From Stutzerimonas stutzeri (GTDB lineage: Bacteria; Pseudomonadota; Gammaproteobacteria; Pseudomonadales; Pseudomonadaceae), in contig NZ_CP036186.1 of the NCBI RefSeq assembly GCF_015291885.1, positions 3,623,001-3,687,000 on the forward strand: 64,000 nucleotides of DNA. The letters are read 5' to 3'. Under the pieces are notes generated by a model. That model saw nothing but the letters and a program-made list of their open reading frames with translations, searched no databases and had not been told where the DNA came from. Each line of letters opens with the position of its first letter. Position 1 is the stretch's first letter. Position numbers and translations under genes: made by a program. Shown piece after piece: positions 10,392 to 19,388 of the stretch.

Positions 10392-10984
10392 CAGGCGTTC
10401 TCCTGGTCCACACCGATGATGATCACATTATCGGTCTCGTACGAGTGCGGGGGCACCGGCAGGTTCAAGGGAGCTGGCTGCGATTTGTAGACGCGACCGG
10501 CCATATCGTATTTGGAGCCATGGCATGGGCAGAAATACCCGCCCATCCAGTCAGCCCCCAGGTCAGCTGCAGCCACCTCAGGCCGGAAAGACGGCGCACA
10601 ACCGAGGTGGGTGCACAGACCAACCACGACTAGCAACTCAGGCTTGATCGCCCGATTCTTTGGATCGACATAAGCGGGCTGATCAGAGTCTTTGGATTCT
10701 GGATCGGCTACCTGACCGGCAACCTTCTCCAAGCTTCCGAGAATCTCTTCGGTCCGACGCACGATAAATACCGGCTGACCGCGCCATTCGGCGACCATTT
10801 GCTGCCCCGGCTCGATCTTGCCGATATTCACCCTCACCGGCGCCCCGGCAGCCTTGGCCTTGGCACTCGGGAACCACGATCCCACGAACGGGACCGCGGC
10901 ACCCACCGCTCCTGCAGCGCCCACCACCGAAGTGGCGGCCACAAGGAAGCGACGCCGGCCTGCATTCACGCCGTCATTGCTCAT
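10391..10984 (-). CDS. petA: Ubiquinol-cytochrome c reductase Rieske iron-sulfur subunit
   Basis: A 197-residue protein with a twin-arginine type anchor (GRRRFLVAATSVVG, residues 9-22) and the Rieske 2Fe-2S ligands CTHLGC at 124-129 and CPCH at 152-155. It oxidises ubiquinol at the Qo site and reduces cytochrome c1. It is first in petABC. A sigma-70-like promoter lies about 85-110 bases upstream, beyond which is the rpsI terminator, so the operon is independent of the ribosomal genes. Confidence 0.96.
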   Translation of the reverse strand: MSNDGVNAGRRRFLVAATSVVGAAGAVGAAVPFVGSWFPSAKAKAAGAPVRVNIGKIEPGQQMVAEWRGQPVFIVRRTEEILGSLEKVAGQVADPESKDSDQPAYVDPKNRAIKPELLVVVGLCTHLGCAPSFRPEVAAADLGADWMGGYFCPCHGSKYDMAGRVYKSQPAPLNLPVPPHSYETDNVIIIGVDQENA

Positions 10985-11067
10985 TCAGTCGTCTCCCATC
11001 AGCTTCTTATGGCCTGCTTTAAAACAGGCATGTACTACGTAAAATTGAGCCGCGAAAAATTCGCCAA

Positions 11068-11096
11068 ATGGTAAAGAAAAGACCTTCTTCTGACAA
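11068..11096 (-). promoter_or_regulatory. Promoter of petABC
   Basis: On the minus strand -35 TTGTCA (11091-11096) and -10 TACCAT (11068-11073) have a 17-base spacer. The leader of about 75 bases contains a small inverted repeat, GCCTG...CAGGC, around 11012-11029, which may form a weak stem near the petA start region. Confidence 0.6.
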
Positions 11097-11183
11097 GGTA
11101 ATAGCCAGTCACAAAGCCTCTCCCTCCCAGACAACCGGGCCTGGCGATGCGCGACACACTGTCGCACCAACACAAAACGAGCA

Positions 11184-11223
11184 GAAAAAAAAACGCCCAG
11201 CTCCGAACGAAACTGGGCGTTTC
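11184..11223 (-). terminator. Intrinsic terminator of rplM-rpsI
   Basis: On the minus strand GAAACGCCCAG and CTGGGCGTTTTTTTTTC form a stem of at least nine base pairs around a 12-base loop, followed by a long T run. It begins 15 bases past the rpsI stop. Confidence 0.9.
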
Positions 11224-11238
11224 TTTTGAAAGCGCGAA

Positions 11239-11631
11239 TTAGCGCTTGGAGTACTGCGGACGCTTACGCGCTTTGCGCAGACCAACCTTCTTGCGTTCAA
11301 CTTCGCGAGCATCACGAGTAACGAAGCCGGCCTTACGCAGCGAGCTACGCAGCGTCTCGTCGTACGAAATCAGGGCGCGAGTAATACCGTGACGAATTGC
11401 ACCAGCTTGACCACTTACACCACCACCCAGAACAGTGACGTAGATGTCGAACTTCTCGACAGTCTCAGTCAGCTCCAGAGGCTGGCGAACTACCATGCGG
11501 GCAGTTTCGCGGCCGAAGAAGTTGTCCAGCTCGCGGTTGTTGATGGAGATCTTGCCAGTGCCCGGGCGCAGAAAAACGCGCGCGGTTGCAGTCTTGCGAC
11601 GGCCAGTGCCGTAATTTTGAGTCGCCGACAT
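11239..11631 (-). CDS. rpsI: 30S ribosomal protein S9
   Basis: A 130-residue protein with the S9 hallmarks: [18 protein letters not shown] at the N-terminus and the basic C-terminal tail ending in KRPQYSKR, which contacts P-site tRNA. It follows rplM after 14 bases, the universal L13-S9 operon. Confidence 0.98.
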   Translation of the reverse strand: MSATQNYGTGRRKTATARVFLRPGTGKISINNRELDNFFGRETARMVVRQPLELTETVEKFDIYVTVLGGGVSGQAGAIRHGITRALISYDETLRSSLRKAGFVTRDAREVERKKVGLRKARKRPQYSKR

Positions 11632-11645
11632 AATGAACTATTCCG

Positions 11646-12074
11646 TTAAATCTTCAGTTCTTGGGGCTGCTGAGCGGTATGAGGATGGCTAGCACCCTTG
11701 TAAACCTTCAGCTTACGATACATGTCGCGACCCAGCGGGTTCTTCGGCAGCATGCCTTTGACCGCGGTCTCGATCACACGCTCGGGCGCCTTGGCAATCA
11801 ACTTCTCGAAGTTGATGGACTTGATGCCTCCCGGGAAACCGGAGTGAGAGTAGTACATCTTGTCAGTGGTCTTGGCACCAGTAACACGCACTTGCTCAGC
11901 ATTGATCACAACGATGTAATCGCCGGTATCTACGTGAGGGGTGTATTCCGGCTTGTGCTTGCCACGCAGGCGGCTAGCGATTTCGGTTGCCAGACGACCC
12001 AGGGTCTGGCCGGCAGCGTCGACGACGAACCAGTCGCGCTTGACGGTTTCCGGTTTAGCAGTAAATGTCTTCAT
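11646..12074 (-). CDS. rplM: 50S ribosomal protein L13
   Basis: A 142-residue early-assembly 50S protein. Diagnostic segments are [28 protein letters not shown] and [18 protein letters not shown], and near the C-terminus [18 protein letters not shown]. It is first gene of rplM-rpsI. A strong promoter lies about 45 bases upstream of the start. Confidence 0.98.
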   Translation of the reverse strand: MKTFTAKPETVKRDWFVVDAAGQTLGRLATEIASRLRGKHKPEYTPHVDTGDYIVVINAEQVRVTGAKTTDKMYYSHSGFPGGIKSINFEKLIAKAPERVIETAVKGMLPKNPLGRDMYRKLKVYKGASHPHTAQQPQELKI

Positions 12075-12115
12075 TCGTTATAGCCTCAGGGGCCGCCCTG
12101 AAAATAAGACGGCGA

Positions 12116-12144
12116 ATCTTACTGAATGGTGCTCGCCCTGGCAA
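12116..12144 (-). promoter_or_regulatory. Promoter of rplM-rpsI
   Basis: On the minus strand -35 TTGCCA (12139-12144) and -10 TAAGAT (12116-12121) are separated by exactly 17 bases. The untranslated leader would be about 35 bases. Confidence 0.75.
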
Positions 12145-12149
12145 GACCA

Positions 12150-12511
12150 GGGCAGCCGGAAACAGACGCTATCGGGGGCTCGGGTCAGCGCGTCCGCTAC
12201 GGCAATGATTCGGCAGGCTTGGCATCCCCTACCTTTGACTTGCGTCGACGGGCTAGGCATCCCCGGCGACAGGCTGCGGAATTATCCTGATTACCAGAAA
12301 AATAGCAACCGACATTTACTACTTCCACGCACTTATCTAGGCGGACGCCCCAGGGAAAATTTATCGCACCCTTAAGCCTCGAAGCTCGGTCCAACGCTTC
12401 AAACGAACACACGTGGCACTTCAATGCACGCAGTCACTCTCATGCTCACGAGCCGCCCATCTTCGATAACCTACCCGCTCTCCGATTCGCCCTACTGCAC
12501 GAGGCACCCCC
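12150..12511. other. Intergenic region between the rplM promoter and tas
   Basis: About 360 bases separate the divergent rplM and tas genes beyond the rplM promoter. I see no convincing ORF, RNA gene or strong terminator here. The middle (about 12280-12370) is more AT-rich and could hold the tas promoter. GAGG sits about nine bases before the tas ATG. Confidence 0.5.
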
Positions 12512-13549
12512 ATGCAATATCGCCAACTAGGCCGCACCGACCTGAACGTCAGCGCACTCTGTTTAGGCACGATGACATGGGGCGAACAGAACACCGAAGC
12601 CCAAGCATTCACCCAGCTCGACCGCGCGAAAGCGGCCGGGATCAATTTTATCGATACGGCCGAAATGTATCCGGTCCCTCCGCGCCCGGAAACCTACGCA
12701 GCCACCGAGCACTGCATTGGCAGCTATCTCAAGGCTCGCGGCGATCGGGCCAAATGGATTTTAGCGACCAAGATCGCCGGGCCCGGCAATGGCATCACCC
12801 ACATCCGCGATGGCCATCTTAAATTCAACCGCAAACACATTCGAGCTGCGCTGGACGACAGCCTCCGCCGGCTTCAGACGGACTGGGTCGACCTCTATCA
12901 GCTGCACTGGCCTGAACGCAGCACGAACTTCTTCGGACAACTGGGCTACCAGCATCAGGAGGGCGATTTCACAGAGCTTGAAGAAACCCTGGAGGTGCTA
13001 GACGAGGAAATTAAAGCGGGCAGGATTCGCCATATCGGCCTTTCAAACGAAACACCCTGGGGCACAATGAAGTATCTGCAGCTGGCCGATTCCCGTGGCT
13101 GGCCGCGCGCCGTGTCGATACAGAACCCATACAACTTACTCAACCGAAGCTTCGAAGTCGGCCTGGCCGAGATCGCCATACGCGAACAATGCGGACTGCT
13201 TGCTTACTCGCCACTTGCATTCGGCATGCTGAGTGGAAAGTACGAGAACGGGGCACGACCGGCCAATGCACGCCTTACGCTTTTTCAACGCTTCGCACGC
13301 TATAACAATCCTCAGGCAAGGGCAGCCTGCTCCCGATACGTCGCTCTAGCTCGCGAACATGGCTTGAGTCCGGCCCAGATGGCCCTCGCTTACGTCACAG
13401 CACAACCCTTCGTTACCAGCAACATCATTGGTGCCACGACGCTCGAGCAGCTTGAATCAAACATTTCCAGCATCGAGTTAGAACTGTCGGGCGAAGTGCT
13501 GAAGGAGATCGAAGCGATCCACACGGGACAGCCGAACCCTGCGCCCTGA
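12512..13549 (+). CDS. tas: NADP(H)-dependent aldo-keto reductase, Tas family
   Basis: A 345-residue TIM-barrel aldo-keto reductase. It closely matches the E. coli Tas pattern: MQYRQLGRTDLNVSALCLGTMTWGEQN at the start, FIDTAEMYPVPPRPET (catalytic D and Y), DWVDLYQLHWPERSTNFFG, and the cofactor-binding end with NIIGATTLEQLESNI. The physiological substrate is not established; E. coli tas was found as a suppressor of tyrosine auxotrophy in starved cells. It stands alone, with the permease gene 67 bases downstream on the same strand. Confidence 0.9.
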   Translation: MQYRQLGRTDLNVSALCLGTMTWGEQNTEAQAFTQLDRAKAAGINFIDTAEMYPVPPRPETYAATEHCIGSYLKARGDRAKWILATKIAGPGNGITHIRDGHLKFNRKHIRAALDDSLRRLQTDWVDLYQLHWPERSTNFFGQLGYQHQEGDFTELEETLEVLDEEIKAGRIRHIGLSNETPWGTMKYLQLADSRGWPRAVSIQNPYNLLNRSFEVGLAEIAIREQCGLLAYSPLAFGMLSGKYENGARPANARLTLFQRFARYNNPQARAACSRYVALAREHGLSPAQMALAYVTAQPFVTSNIIGATTLEQLESNISSIELELSGEVLKEIEAIHTGQPNPAP

Positions 13550-13616
13550 GAGATCCAATAGTCGAGAATATTCAGCAGAAAATGACCCAGCACGACCACC
13601 GCAAAGGAGTCACGAG

Positions 13617-14297
13617 ATGATAGCCGCTCATCTGCTCTCTCCCTCCAGCCTTCTGCTCGGCTGGCTGATTTATTCGACCGCCTTGCTCTGGGCGGTATGG
13701 CGAGCACCGTGGGTGGAATTGTTCAGCGATACACGCCGACAGCACCTCCTGTTCGGCGCAATGCTATCCATATTCCTGCTCTGGCTGGTACGTCGGGACT
13801 TCGACTCAGGCCTCTCTTTCCACTTTATTGGACTGACAGCCATCACCCTGCTGCTTGACTGGCCCCTCGCCATCATTGCAGCACTGGTCGCACAACTCGG
13901 CCTGACATTGACCGGCCACCAACATCTGGCGGCCTTAGGCATGAATGGCGTTCTGCTTGTTCTGCTTCCGGTACTGGTCACCATCGTCTGCGCACGCCAA
14001 GTCGAGCGCGCCCAGCCGCGCAACCTGTTCGTGTTTATTTTTTTCGCAGGGTTCTTCCCAGCGGCCCTCGCAGCACTGACATGCATCCTGGCGTCGCTAG
14101 GTGTGCTGCTATTTGACGGGCGCTACCCAATGCCGCCCTGGCTAGACGACTTTGCCGGATACATCTGGCTGGTAATGTTTCCCGAGGCATTTATCAATGG
14201 CACAGCCATTACGGCGCTGGTCGTCTTCTATCCTGACTGGATGGAAAGTTTCAACCATAGCCGTTACTTGCAAGCGCCTTGGAAAGAAGAGAAGTAA
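13617..14297 (+). CDS. ECF-type / CbiM-like membrane permease, orphan
   Basis: A 226-residue integral membrane protein with about six hydrophobic segments and the start MIAAHLLSPSSLLLGWLIYS. It resembles the pseudomonad family annotated as energy-coupling-factor ABC transporter permease (CbiM-like). The C-terminal VMFPEAFINGTAITALVVFYPDW is characteristic. CbiM proteins take up cobalt or nickel with CbiN, CbiQ and CbiO, but no such partners are present here, so the substrate and even transport activity are uncertain. Confidence 0.75.
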   Translation: MIAAHLLSPSSLLLGWLIYSTALLWAVWRAPWVELFSDTRRQHLLFGAMLSIFLLWLVRRDFDSGLSFHFIGLTAITLLLDWPLAIIAALVAQLGLTLTGHQHLAALGMNGVLLVLLPVLVTIVCARQVERAQPRNLFVFIFFAGFFPAALAALTCILASLGVLLFDGRYPMPPWLDDFAGYIWLVMFPEAFINGTAITALVVFYPDWMESFNHSRYLQAPWKEEK

Positions 14298-14327
14298 CAA
14301 AAAGGAAACGCGAAGCCCGAAAAGAGC

Positions 14328-14522
14328 CTAGTGCTCACGCGGGGGCATATCGCCCGAAAACACATCATCCTCCAGCTCGTTACCTGGAATGGCATGTGCT
14401 TCGGCAGCCCAAGCGCCGAGATCAATGAGCTTGCAGCGTTCGGAGCAAAATGGCCGATTCGGGCTCTGCGGCCCCCACTCTACTGGCGCCCCACAAGTGG
14501 GGCACTCAACTGTTGCGGTCAT
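14328..14522 (-). CDS. yacG: DNA gyrase inhibitor YacG
   Basis: A 64-residue zinc protein with Cys ligands in [12 protein letters not shown] and [16 protein letters not shown] (C7, C10, C26, C30). E. coli YacG binds GyrB and inhibits gyrase. The family length is about 65 residues, so the start MTATVECP at 14522 is chosen over an upstream extension. The ATG overlaps the coaE stop (ATGA), and the coaE-yacG pairing is widely conserved. Confidence 0.95.
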   Translation of the reverse strand: MTATVECPTCGAPVEWGPQSPNRPFCSERCKLIDLGAWAAEAHAIPGNELEDDVFSGDMPPREH

Positions 14523-15127
14523 TCCTGGCCTCCTCGCAATGTCAGATAAAAACGGTGCAAACGCTCGACCTCCACCCCAAGCCATGACAGGTCACGATCG
14601 TTCACAAGCACATCATCGGCATGCTTCAAGCGCTCTTCACGCTGAACCTGAGCGCTGAGAATGGCGCGCACCTGCTCCTCGCTGGCCTGATCACGAGCCG
14701 TCGTGCGTGCGATCTGGAGCGACTCCGGTACATCCACGACCAATACGCGACCAACCTGACGATACTGCCCGGACTCGATAAGCAGCGGTGACACCATGAT
14801 TGCATAAGAAGAATCGGCAAGCGCGAGTTGCTGAGCGACCTCGGCACGAATCAAGGGATGCAGGAGCTTTTCCAGCCACTGCCGCTCAGCCGGGTCGACA
14901 AATATCCGCTGACGCAGCTCGGCACGGTTCAGCTCACCACTCTGCAGCAGGACATCTTTGCCAAAGCGCTCAACGATCTGCAGTAGCGCTGGCCGCCCAG
15001 GCTCGACCACCCAGCGCGCCGCCTGATCGGCATCGACTACATGCGCACCCAGGCTGGCGAACCGATCCGCCACAGCGGTTTTGCCGCTACCGATACCACC
15101 AGTCAATCCAAGAACCCAGGGTTTCAT
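14519..15127 (-). CDS. coaE: Dephospho-CoA kinase
   Basis: A 202-residue P-loop kinase catalysing the last step of coenzyme A synthesis, ATP-dependent phosphorylation of dephospho-CoA at the ribose 3'-OH. It has Walker [18 protein letters not shown] at residues 8-24, then [12 protein letters not shown] and [20 protein letters not shown]. It lies between yacG and the pilBCD genes, an arrangement shared with P. aeruginosa. Confidence 0.96.
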   Translation of the reverse strand: MKPWVLGLTGGIGSGKTAVADRFASLGAHVVDADQAARWVVEPGRPALLQIVERFGKDVLLQSGELNRAELRQRIFVDPAERQWLEKLLHPLIRAEVAQQLALADSSYAIMVSPLLIESGQYRQVGRVLVVDVPESLQIARTTARDQASEEQVRAILSAQVQREERLKHADDVLVNDRDLSWLGVEVERLHRFYLTLRGGQE

Positions 15128-15195
15128 CCGTCAGCCACACCCCTAGCCAAGAAACAGGACGCGCAGTAGTAACCACTCAGCAAGCGAAGTGCAAG

Positions 15196-15217
15196 CCTGC
15201 GGCACAGGCGCCGCAGG
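15196..15217. repeat. Inverted repeat between pilD and coaE
   Basis: CCTGCGGC and GCCGCAGG form an 8-bp GC stem around six bases. No T-tract follows. It may attenuate transcription from pilD into coaE. This is a weak call. Confidence 0.35.
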
Positions 15218-15284
15218 ACGGTAACACCATGAAGCTCATCATAGTTCCGCCGGCAAGAAGCTGACTCAGCCGGTCATTGATCGA

Positions 15285-16154
15285 TTAGAAGCGTACGAAC
15301 TGCAGGTAGCTTTCGGTAATCCAGTCACCCCACAGCAATGCAATCCATCCTGCGATAGCAAGGTAAGGGCCGAAAGGAATTGGCGTATTGCTTTCTGCCT
15401 TCTGCATCCGCAAGAGGATGCTACCGAGCACAGCGCCAACCACCGATGACAACAGGATGGTCAACGGCAGCACCTGCCACCCTCCCCACGCCCCAAGCAT
15501 CGCAAGCAGCTTGAAGTCACCGTAGCCCATACCCTCTTTACCGGTAACCAACTTGAACAACCAGTAAACCAACCAAAGACTCAGGTACCCCGCTACCGCG
15601 CCCCAAAGCGCACTCTCCAAGGGCACGAACAAAGCGAAGTCATTGAGAATGAGTCCCAGCCATAACAGCGGCAGCACCAGCGCGTCAGGCAGTAACTGAT
15701 GATCGACATCAATCATGCTCATCGCCAACAAGCCCCACGTCAGCAACAACATCGCCCCGGCCTGCCAGGAGAAACCGAAATGCCAGGCGACATACCCGGA
15801 CAACAGCCCGCAAGCCAGCTCCACCAACGGATAACGACAGCTGATCGGAGCCTGGCAAGCCGAGCACTTGCCGCGCAGGGCCAACCAGCTGACTAAAGGA
15901 ATGTTCTCCCACGAGCGAATCTTATGATCACAGTGAGGACAGCGTGAGTTCGGCAACAGCAGGTTGAAGCGCTCGCCGGCCGGCTCCGGTGGGTACTCCA
16001 GATACTCACGCGCCTGCATACGCCAATCGCGCTGCATCATGATCGGCAGGCGGTAAATCACGACATTGAGAAAGCTGCCAACCAACAAACCAAGCAAAGC
16101 AGCACACAAAACAAAGGCCAGCACGTGGCTGGCCAGATAATCGATCAGAGTCAT
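15285..16154 (-). CDS. pilD: Prepilin peptidase / N-methyltransferase PilD
   Basis: A 289-residue inner-membrane aspartyl protease that removes type IV prepilin leader peptides, N-methylates the new N-terminal Phe, and also serves type II secretion pseudopilins. The cytoplasmic zinc loop has two CxxC pairs (CPHC, CSAC). The catalytic aspartates lie in SMIDVDHQLLPD and the GxGD motif GMGYGDFKLLAML. There are eight predicted membrane segments. It is directly downstream of pilC with a 2-base gap. Confidence 0.97.
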   Translation of the reverse strand: MTLIDYLASHVLAFVLCAALLGLLVGSFLNVVIYRLPIMMQRDWRMQAREYLEYPPEPAGERFNLLLPNSRCPHCDHKIRSWENIPLVSWLALRGKCSACQAPISCRYPLVELACGLLSGYVAWHFGFSWQAGAMLLLTWGLLAMSMIDVDHQLLPDALVLPLLWLGLILNDFALFVPLESALWGAVAGYLSLWLVYWLFKLVTGKEGMGYGDFKLLAMLGAWGGWQVLPLTILLSSVVGAVLGSILLRMQKAESNTPIPFGPYLAIAGWIALLWGDWITESYLQFVRF

Positions 16155-16156
16155 GC

Positions 16157-17374
16157 TTAAACAACAGAGCCAAGCTGGAAGATCGGAAGATACATAGCGA
16201 TGATTAGGCCGCCAACCAAAACTCCCAGCACAGCCATAATCATTGGTTCCATGAGACTAGTCAGTCCATCAACCATATTGTCAACTTCGTCCTCGTAAAA
16301 CGTCGCGACCTTCCCCAACATCTCATCAAGCGCGCCGGACTCTTCGCCAATGGCAGTCATCTGGACAGCCATACTCGGAAAGGCGCCAGTCGTACGCATG
16401 GAAAAGTTGAGCTGCATACCGCTCGAAACGTCGCTCTTCACCTTCATCGTTGCATTGCGGAACACGACATTGCCGGTTGCGCCAGCGACCGAATCCAATG
16501 CATCTACCAATGGCACGCCTGCAGCAAAGGTAGTTGACAGTGTGCGAGCGAAACGCGCCACAGCAGATTTATAGAGAATGTCGCCGACCACAGGAACCTT
16601 GAGCAAAAAACGGTCAAACCCGTTACGGAAACGTTCCGATTTGCCGTGGGCTGTTTTGAAGGCATAAGCCGCCCCAAACATAACAACCAGCACCAGATGC
16701 CACCACGCCTGCAGAGCTTCGGACAACCCAATCACCATCAAAGTAAACGCCGGAAGTTCCGCACCGAAATTTGCAAAGACATCCTGAAACTGCGGAACCA
16801 CCTTGATCAACAGGATCGCGGAAACAATGATCGCAACCAGCACCACCGCGATAGGGTAGTTCATCGCTTTCTTGATCTTCGCTTTCAGAGCCTCGGTCTT
16901 TTCCTTGTAAGTCGCCACCCGATCAAGCAGCGTTTCCAGCGAGCCAGATTGCTCACCAGAATCCACTAGGTTGCAATAAAGATCGTCGAAGTACTGCGGC
17001 TTCTTACGCAGTGCGGTTGCGAAACTATTACCCGCCGCGACCTCCTGCTTCAGGTCATCCACCAGCTTTCGCATATTCGGGTTGTCAAAGCCTTCGCCGA
17101 TAATGTCAAAGGACTGAAGAAGCGGCACACCGGCCTTCATCATCGTTGCCATTTGGCGAGTGAACAAGGCGATGTCCATCGGCTTGATCTTCTTGCCAGC
17201 ACTGAACAATGAAACCGACTTCTTACGCACCTTCTGCGGGTTAACACCCTGCTTGCGCAGCTGCGCCTTTACCAGCGCAGGGCTGACGCCGCTCAGCTCG
17301 CCTTTGATCTTTGCGCCCTGCCTGTTCGTCCCTTCCCAGGTGAACACACTGGTCTTTATCGCTTTCTGCGCCAT
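16157..17374 (-). CDS. pilC: Type IV pilus inner-membrane platform protein PilC
   Basis: A 405-residue GspF-family protein with two repeated cytoplasmic helical domains, each followed by hydrophobic segments. The first holds LFTRQMATMMKAGVPLLQSFDII near residue 90 and the second FARTLSTTFAAGVPLVDALDSVAGATGN near 275. PilC anchors the PilB/PilT motors and transmits ATPase movement to pilin polymerisation. It is one base from pilB and two from pilD. Confidence 0.97.
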   Translation of the reverse strand: MAQKAIKTSVFTWEGTNRQGAKIKGELSGVSPALVKAQLRKQGVNPQKVRKKSVSLFSAGKKIKPMDIALFTRQMATMMKAGVPLLQSFDIIGEGFDNPNMRKLVDDLKQEVAAGNSFATALRKKPQYFDDLYCNLVDSGEQSGSLETLLDRVATYKEKTEALKAKIKKAMNYPIAVVLVAIIVSAILLIKVVPQFQDVFANFGAELPAFTLMVIGLSEALQAWWHLVLVVMFGAAYAFKTAHGKSERFRNGFDRFLLKVPVVGDILYKSAVARFARTLSTTFAAGVPLVDALDSVAGATGNVVFRNATMKVKSDVSSGMQLNFSMRTTGAFPSMAVQMTAIGEESGALDEMLGKVATFYEDEVDNMVDGLTSLMEPMIMAVLGVLVGGLIIAMYLPIFQLGSVV

Positions 17375-17375
17375 G

Positions 17376-19079
17376 TTAGTCCTTGGTCACCCGATTCACT
17401 TCTTCCAGGCTGGTCACGCCCTGCATGGCTTTAACAAGAGCCGAAGCACGCAGATCGTTGAAGCCGTCTTTACGCATCTGGGTGGAAATGTCGATGGAGT
17501 TGCCGTCTTCCATGATAATCCTGGCCAATGCCGGCGTGTTTTTAACCACTTCATAAATACCAACACGGCCTTTGTATCCGCCTTTGCAATTTTCACAGCC
17601 TATCGGGCCGTAAATTTTGAAGGTTCCGATCTTATCGGCAGGGAAACCCTCTTCCAGCAGGGCCTCGCGAGGCAACTCCACTTCTTTTTTGCAACTGTTG
17701 CAAAGTTTGCGTGCCAGTCGCTGCGCAATGATCAGGTTGACCGAGGTCGCAATATTGAATGCGGCCACGCCCATATTGCGAAGACGGGTCAGGGTTTCAG
17801 CGGCGCTGTTGGTGTGCAGCGTCGACATCACCATATGGCCCGTCTGCGCCGCCTTGATCGCGATTTCGGCTGTTTCCAGGTCGCGAATCTCACCCACCAT
17901 GATGATGTCCGGGTCCTGACGCAGAAACGCGCGTAGCGCCTGGGAGAAATCCATACCCTGCTTCGGGTTGACGTTGACCTGGTTGATACCCTCAAGGTTG
18001 ATCTCCACAGGGTCTTCGGCGGTCGAGATGTTCACATCCACCGTGTTGAGAATATTGAGACCGGTGTAAAGGGATACCGTCTTGCCCGATCCCGTAGGGC
18101 CGGTGACCAAAATCATGCCCTGAGGTTGCTTCAGGGCATTCATGTACAACTCTTTCTGGTCCTCTTCGTAACCCAGCGCATCAATGCCCATTTGAGCACT
18201 TGAAGGATCAAGGATTCGCATCACGATCTTCTCGCCCCACAGCGTCGGCAGCGTGTTCACCCGAAAGTCGATGGCCTTGGTCTTGGACAGCTTCATCTTG
18301 ATCCGCCCGTCCTGCGGCTTGCGGCGCTCGGAGATATCCAGCCCGGCCATCACCTTCAAGCGTGCAGATATGCGGGGCGCCAGTTGGATCGGTGGGCGAG
18401 CGACTTCATGCAGAATGCCATCCGTACGAAGCCGCACACGGTAGGCTTTTTCGTAAGGCTCGAAGTGCAAGTCGGAGGAGCCACCGCGAATGGCGTCGAG
18501 CAGCATCTTATTGACGAAGCGCACTACCGGCGCGTCGTCAGCGGCCTCTCCGCCCTCCTCGGCTTTTCCATCCTCGTTGACGGTCTCGACATCCACGCCA
18601 TCCAGATCGACCTCACCCAGCTCTTCCAGCCCGGTGGTGCCGCTTTCGTAAAGCTTGTCGATCGCCTCGCCCAGCTTGTCGTCTTCCACCAGGATCGACT
18701 CGATGCTCAGCCCGGTACTGAACTGGATATCGGCAATCGACTGGTGATTGGCCGGATCGGAGATGGCCACATAGAGCTTGGTGCCGCGCCTGGACAGCGG
18801 CAAGACACGGTGCTGACGCGCCAGCTTCTCGCTTATCAGATCCTTGGGTAGCGACTCTTTATCCAGCGCGGACAAGTCCAGCAAGGCGATACCGAACTGG
18901 TCGGATGCAAGCTCAGCTATAGCGCGGCCTTTGGCCAACTTGTTCTGCACTACATAGGTGACAAAGGGTGTTTTGCTACGAATCGCCTGGGCCTGCGCCT
19001 GCTGGGCCGTTTTTTCGTCCAACACGCCGGCCACGACCATCTGCCGTGCCAGCCCGGATAGGGAAATGTTTTCGCTCAT
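17376..19079 (-). CDS. pilB: Type IV pilus assembly ATPase PilB
   Basis: A 567-residue hexameric motor powering pilus extension. It has an N-terminal GspE/MshEN-like domain, Walker A GPTGSGKT near residue 325, an Asp box and Walker B region (DPDIIMVGEIRD), a His box (TGHMVMSTLHTNSA), and the zinc tetracysteine pair CNSCKK and CENCKGG. This separates it from PilT, which lacks the zinc module. It is divergent from pilA, sharing the 309-base gap at 19080-19388. Confidence 0.97.
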   Translation of the reverse strand: MSENISLSGLARQMVVAGVLDEKTAQQAQAQAIRSKTPFVTYVVQNKLAKGRAIAELASDQFGIALLDLSALDKESLPKDLISEKLARQHRVLPLSRRGTKLYVAISDPANHQSIADIQFSTGLSIESILVEDDKLGEAIDKLYESGTTGLEELGEVDLDGVDVETVNEDGKAEEGGEAADDAPVVRFVNKMLLDAIRGGSSDLHFEPYEKAYRVRLRTDGILHEVARPPIQLAPRISARLKVMAGLDISERRKPQDGRIKMKLSKTKAIDFRVNTLPTLWGEKIVMRILDPSSAQMGIDALGYEEDQKELYMNALKQPQGMILVTGPTGSGKTVSLYTGLNILNTVDVNISTAEDPVEINLEGINQVNVNPKQGMDFSQALRAFLRQDPDIIMVGEIRDLETAEIAIKAAQTGHMVMSTLHTNSAAETLTRLRNMGVAAFNIATSVNLIIAQRLARKLCNSCKKEVELPREALLEEGFPADKIGTFKIYGPIGCENCKGGYKGRVGIYEVVKNTPALARIIMEDGNSIDISTQMRKDGFNDLRASALVKAMQGVTSLEEVNRVTKD

Positions 19080-19328
19080 GGCGGCCTCGCTCCAATCTGT
19101 GCCCGCCTTATAGCCTAGATGCCGGTGGCTGCAAACAAGGGCGGCGGCAAGTGACGTTCTTGGTCACATTTAGCCCGCAAAGAGTCCAGGTTGAAGTGCA
19201 ATATCGCGGCTTGGTATCGGTACATGGGGCCAAGGAAAGCGGGTTGCGCTCGGGGTACAGCTCTCAGTGGCAGCAAGAGGTTGAGGCACTTCACAGTATT
19301 GGCCGCTGCGCTCACGACGAACGAGAGC

Positions 19329-19344
19329 TGGCACGCCAACTGCT
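19329..19344 (+). promoter_or_regulatory. Sigma-54 promoter of pilA
   Basis: TGGCACG-CCAA-CTGCT matches the -24/-12 sigma-54 consensus TGGCACG-N4-TTGCW except for one base. It is positioned about 45 bases before the pilA ATG. In Pseudomonas pilA is transcribed by RpoN with the PilS/PilR system. The rest of the 309-base pilB-pilA gap upstream would hold PilR sites, which I cannot define. rpoN itself is at 38713-40221. Confidence 0.85.
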
Positions 19345-19388
19345 TTAGCTCTGTCAGGCTCACAGCCTTAACACTTAAGGAGATACAA

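Noticed and set aside
9045-10490. A 481-codon open frame on the plus strand opposite petB/petC
   Set aside because: It is antisense to well-conserved petB and petC, its translation is low-complexity and charged with no recognisable domain, and it is explained by GC-rich codon bias in the opposite strand.
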